Source: Woeseia sp. (GTDB lineage Bacteria; Pseudomonadota; Gammaproteobacteria; Steroidobacterales; Woeseiaceae). Taken from it: a stretch of 64,000 nucleotides of DNA. Under the pieces are notes generated by a model. It searched no databases. It was given only the letters and a program-made list of their open reading frames with translations, and was not told the origin of the DNA. Made by a program: the position numbers and the translations under genes. The stretch covers positions 3,269,305-3,333,304 of the forward strand of contig JAJFKW010000001.1 of NCBI GenBank assembly GCA_021773015.1, in the 5' to 3' direction. Shown piece by piece: positions 63,376 through 64,000 of this stretch; positions within the stretch are counted from its first letter, which is position 1, and each line of letters begins with the position of its first letter.

Positions 63376-64000
63376 TTAACAATATCTTCGATTGTGACCC
63401 GAAATGTCCCTATATTCAGTGGCAGTTAATCCAACAGTTGCGCGGAATGTTCGACTGAAGCTACTTTGGTCCGAAAATCCGACCATCAGAGCTATATTGA
63501 TAAACTCGTGTTCTCCATTCTCGATTAGTTTGCACGCAGCGCCGATCCTTCGTTGTCTAATATACTCTCCGATAGTAAGCCCGAAGCATTGGCGAAATGT
63601 TCGTACCAAATGTCCCGGGTGTACACCAGCCTCCACCGCCAAATTGTCAAGGCGCTGTGTGCTCGCGTAGTTTCTGTACAAGAGTTCGCGTATTCTTAAT
63701 AACCACTGTGGTGCTTTCGGGTGCCGTCGAACTAGGGAGTTACTAAGCACCGAAAAAAATGATAGCAATAATTCGTCAACTACCAGAGAGGACGTTGTGT
63801 GCGCATTGCGAAATTCGAAAAGCAGATTGCGTGCGTCTATTTCGTGGCATCTCGGCGTGACGTAGGCCGGGCGATACAGGTTTGCAAGATCAGACATACC
63901 GCAGAGCCATGACTCGCCAATCTCAATATTCAAGCAACTACCACCATTCGACGTGAACCGATTTGCGTGTTGGTGACCTGGAGGGTGAAAGACAACATCG
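63376..64000 (-). CDS. AraC-family regulator (5' end outside window)
   Basis: The frame is open to the right edge, so the N-terminus is missing; about 207 codons are seen. The first visible residues (VVFHPPGHQHANRF) look like the end of a cupin-type sensor domain. A short linker follows, then a complete AraC double helix-turn-helix: LDNLAVEAGVHPGHLVRTFRQCFGL and FINIALMVGFSDQSSFSRTFRATVGLTATEYR. A TTG at 63933 could be mistaken for the start. It lies 44 bp upstream of the amidohydrolase on the same strand and may control it. Confidence 0.85.
   Translation of the reverse strand, partial: DVVFHPPGHQHANRFTSNGGSCLNIEIGESWLCGMSDLANLYRPAYVTPRCHEIDARNLLFEFRNAHTTSSLVVDELLLSFFSVLSNSLVRRHPKAPQWLLRIRELLYRNYASTQRLDNLAVEAGVHPGHLVRTFRQCFGLTIGEYIRQRRIGAACKLIENGEHEFINIALMVGFSDQSSFSRTFRATVGLTATEYRDISGHNRRYC

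Noticed and set aside
1-64000. tRNA, rRNA, phage, insertion sequence or integron
   Set aside because: No cloverleaf, rRNA segment, transposase, integrase or phage gene was recognised by reading; a covariance search was not possible here.

Overview
The window reads as chromosomal DNA of a free-living Gram-negative bacterium, most likely a gammaproteobacterium of the marine or sediment type. It has many lipoproteins with clear lipoboxes, OmpA-type and beta-barrel outer-membrane proteins, remains of a FecI-type sigma factor and a TonB-dependent receptor, ECF sigma factors, a CadC-like regulator with a TPR tail, a DksA/TraR zinc-finger protein and several zinc peptidases. G+C content looks near one half by eye. 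This placement is inference: I saw no rRNA, tRNA, phage, insertion sequence, CRISPR array or replication origin.

Layout. 1-8.4 kb is a cell-surface cluster: the end of a beta-barrel protein, a caspase-like protease, an OmpA-domain protein, a secreted protein with a duplicated four-cysteine unit, a coiled-coil lipoprotein and a CARDB-like protein, all on the plus strand. They converge on a second caspase fused to a DUF4384-like domain and a lipoprotein with hexapeptide repeats and its own DUF4384-like domain. 8.7-13.5 kb holds a DoxX-like protein, an SDR oxidoreductase, a cupin and an M16 peptidase. 13.7-15.3 kb is a wreck of a FecI-type sigma factor and a TonB-dependent receptor. 15.3-18.2 kb is an operon of an ECF sigma factor, a di-haem cytochrome and two membrane proteins. 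18.3-26.3 kb is mixed: an oxygenase, an NHL-like lipoprotein, an EF-hand protein, a disulfide oxidoreductase, a TraF-like outer-membrane protein and RidA.

26.5-29.8 kb encodes one of the most unusual proteins here: a membrane-anchored ClpB-like double AAA+ protein whose C-terminal part resembles peptide chain release factor 2 without the GGQ domain. 30-31.7 kb is AT-richer and holds a membrane-anchored AraC regulator and a likely target gene preceded by two direct repeats 63 bp apart. 32-46.6 kb carries secreted enzymes, a periplasmic-sensor diguanylate cyclase, an amidohydrolase, a PadR-controlled operon and an ECF sigma/anti-sigma pair.

46.9-53.9 kb is a tight six-gene operon: a Na+/H+-type antiporter, a Rieske-glutamate synthase fusion, a DUF5996 protein, a Rieske-thiamine-diphosphate enzyme fusion, a small protein with a Trk-like pore motif and an unknown protein. 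The two unrelated flavin/TPP enzymes, each with its own N-terminal Rieske domain and sharing one transcript, look like a redox system I cannot match to a known pathway. 54-64 kb ends with an S9 peptidase, a palindromic intergenic repeat, a CadC-TPR regulator, a second M16 peptidase, a second amidohydrolase and an AraC regulator cut by the window edge.

The strongest candidates for something undescribed are the AAA+/release-factor fusion, the double-Rieske operon and the twin-caspase surface cluster.
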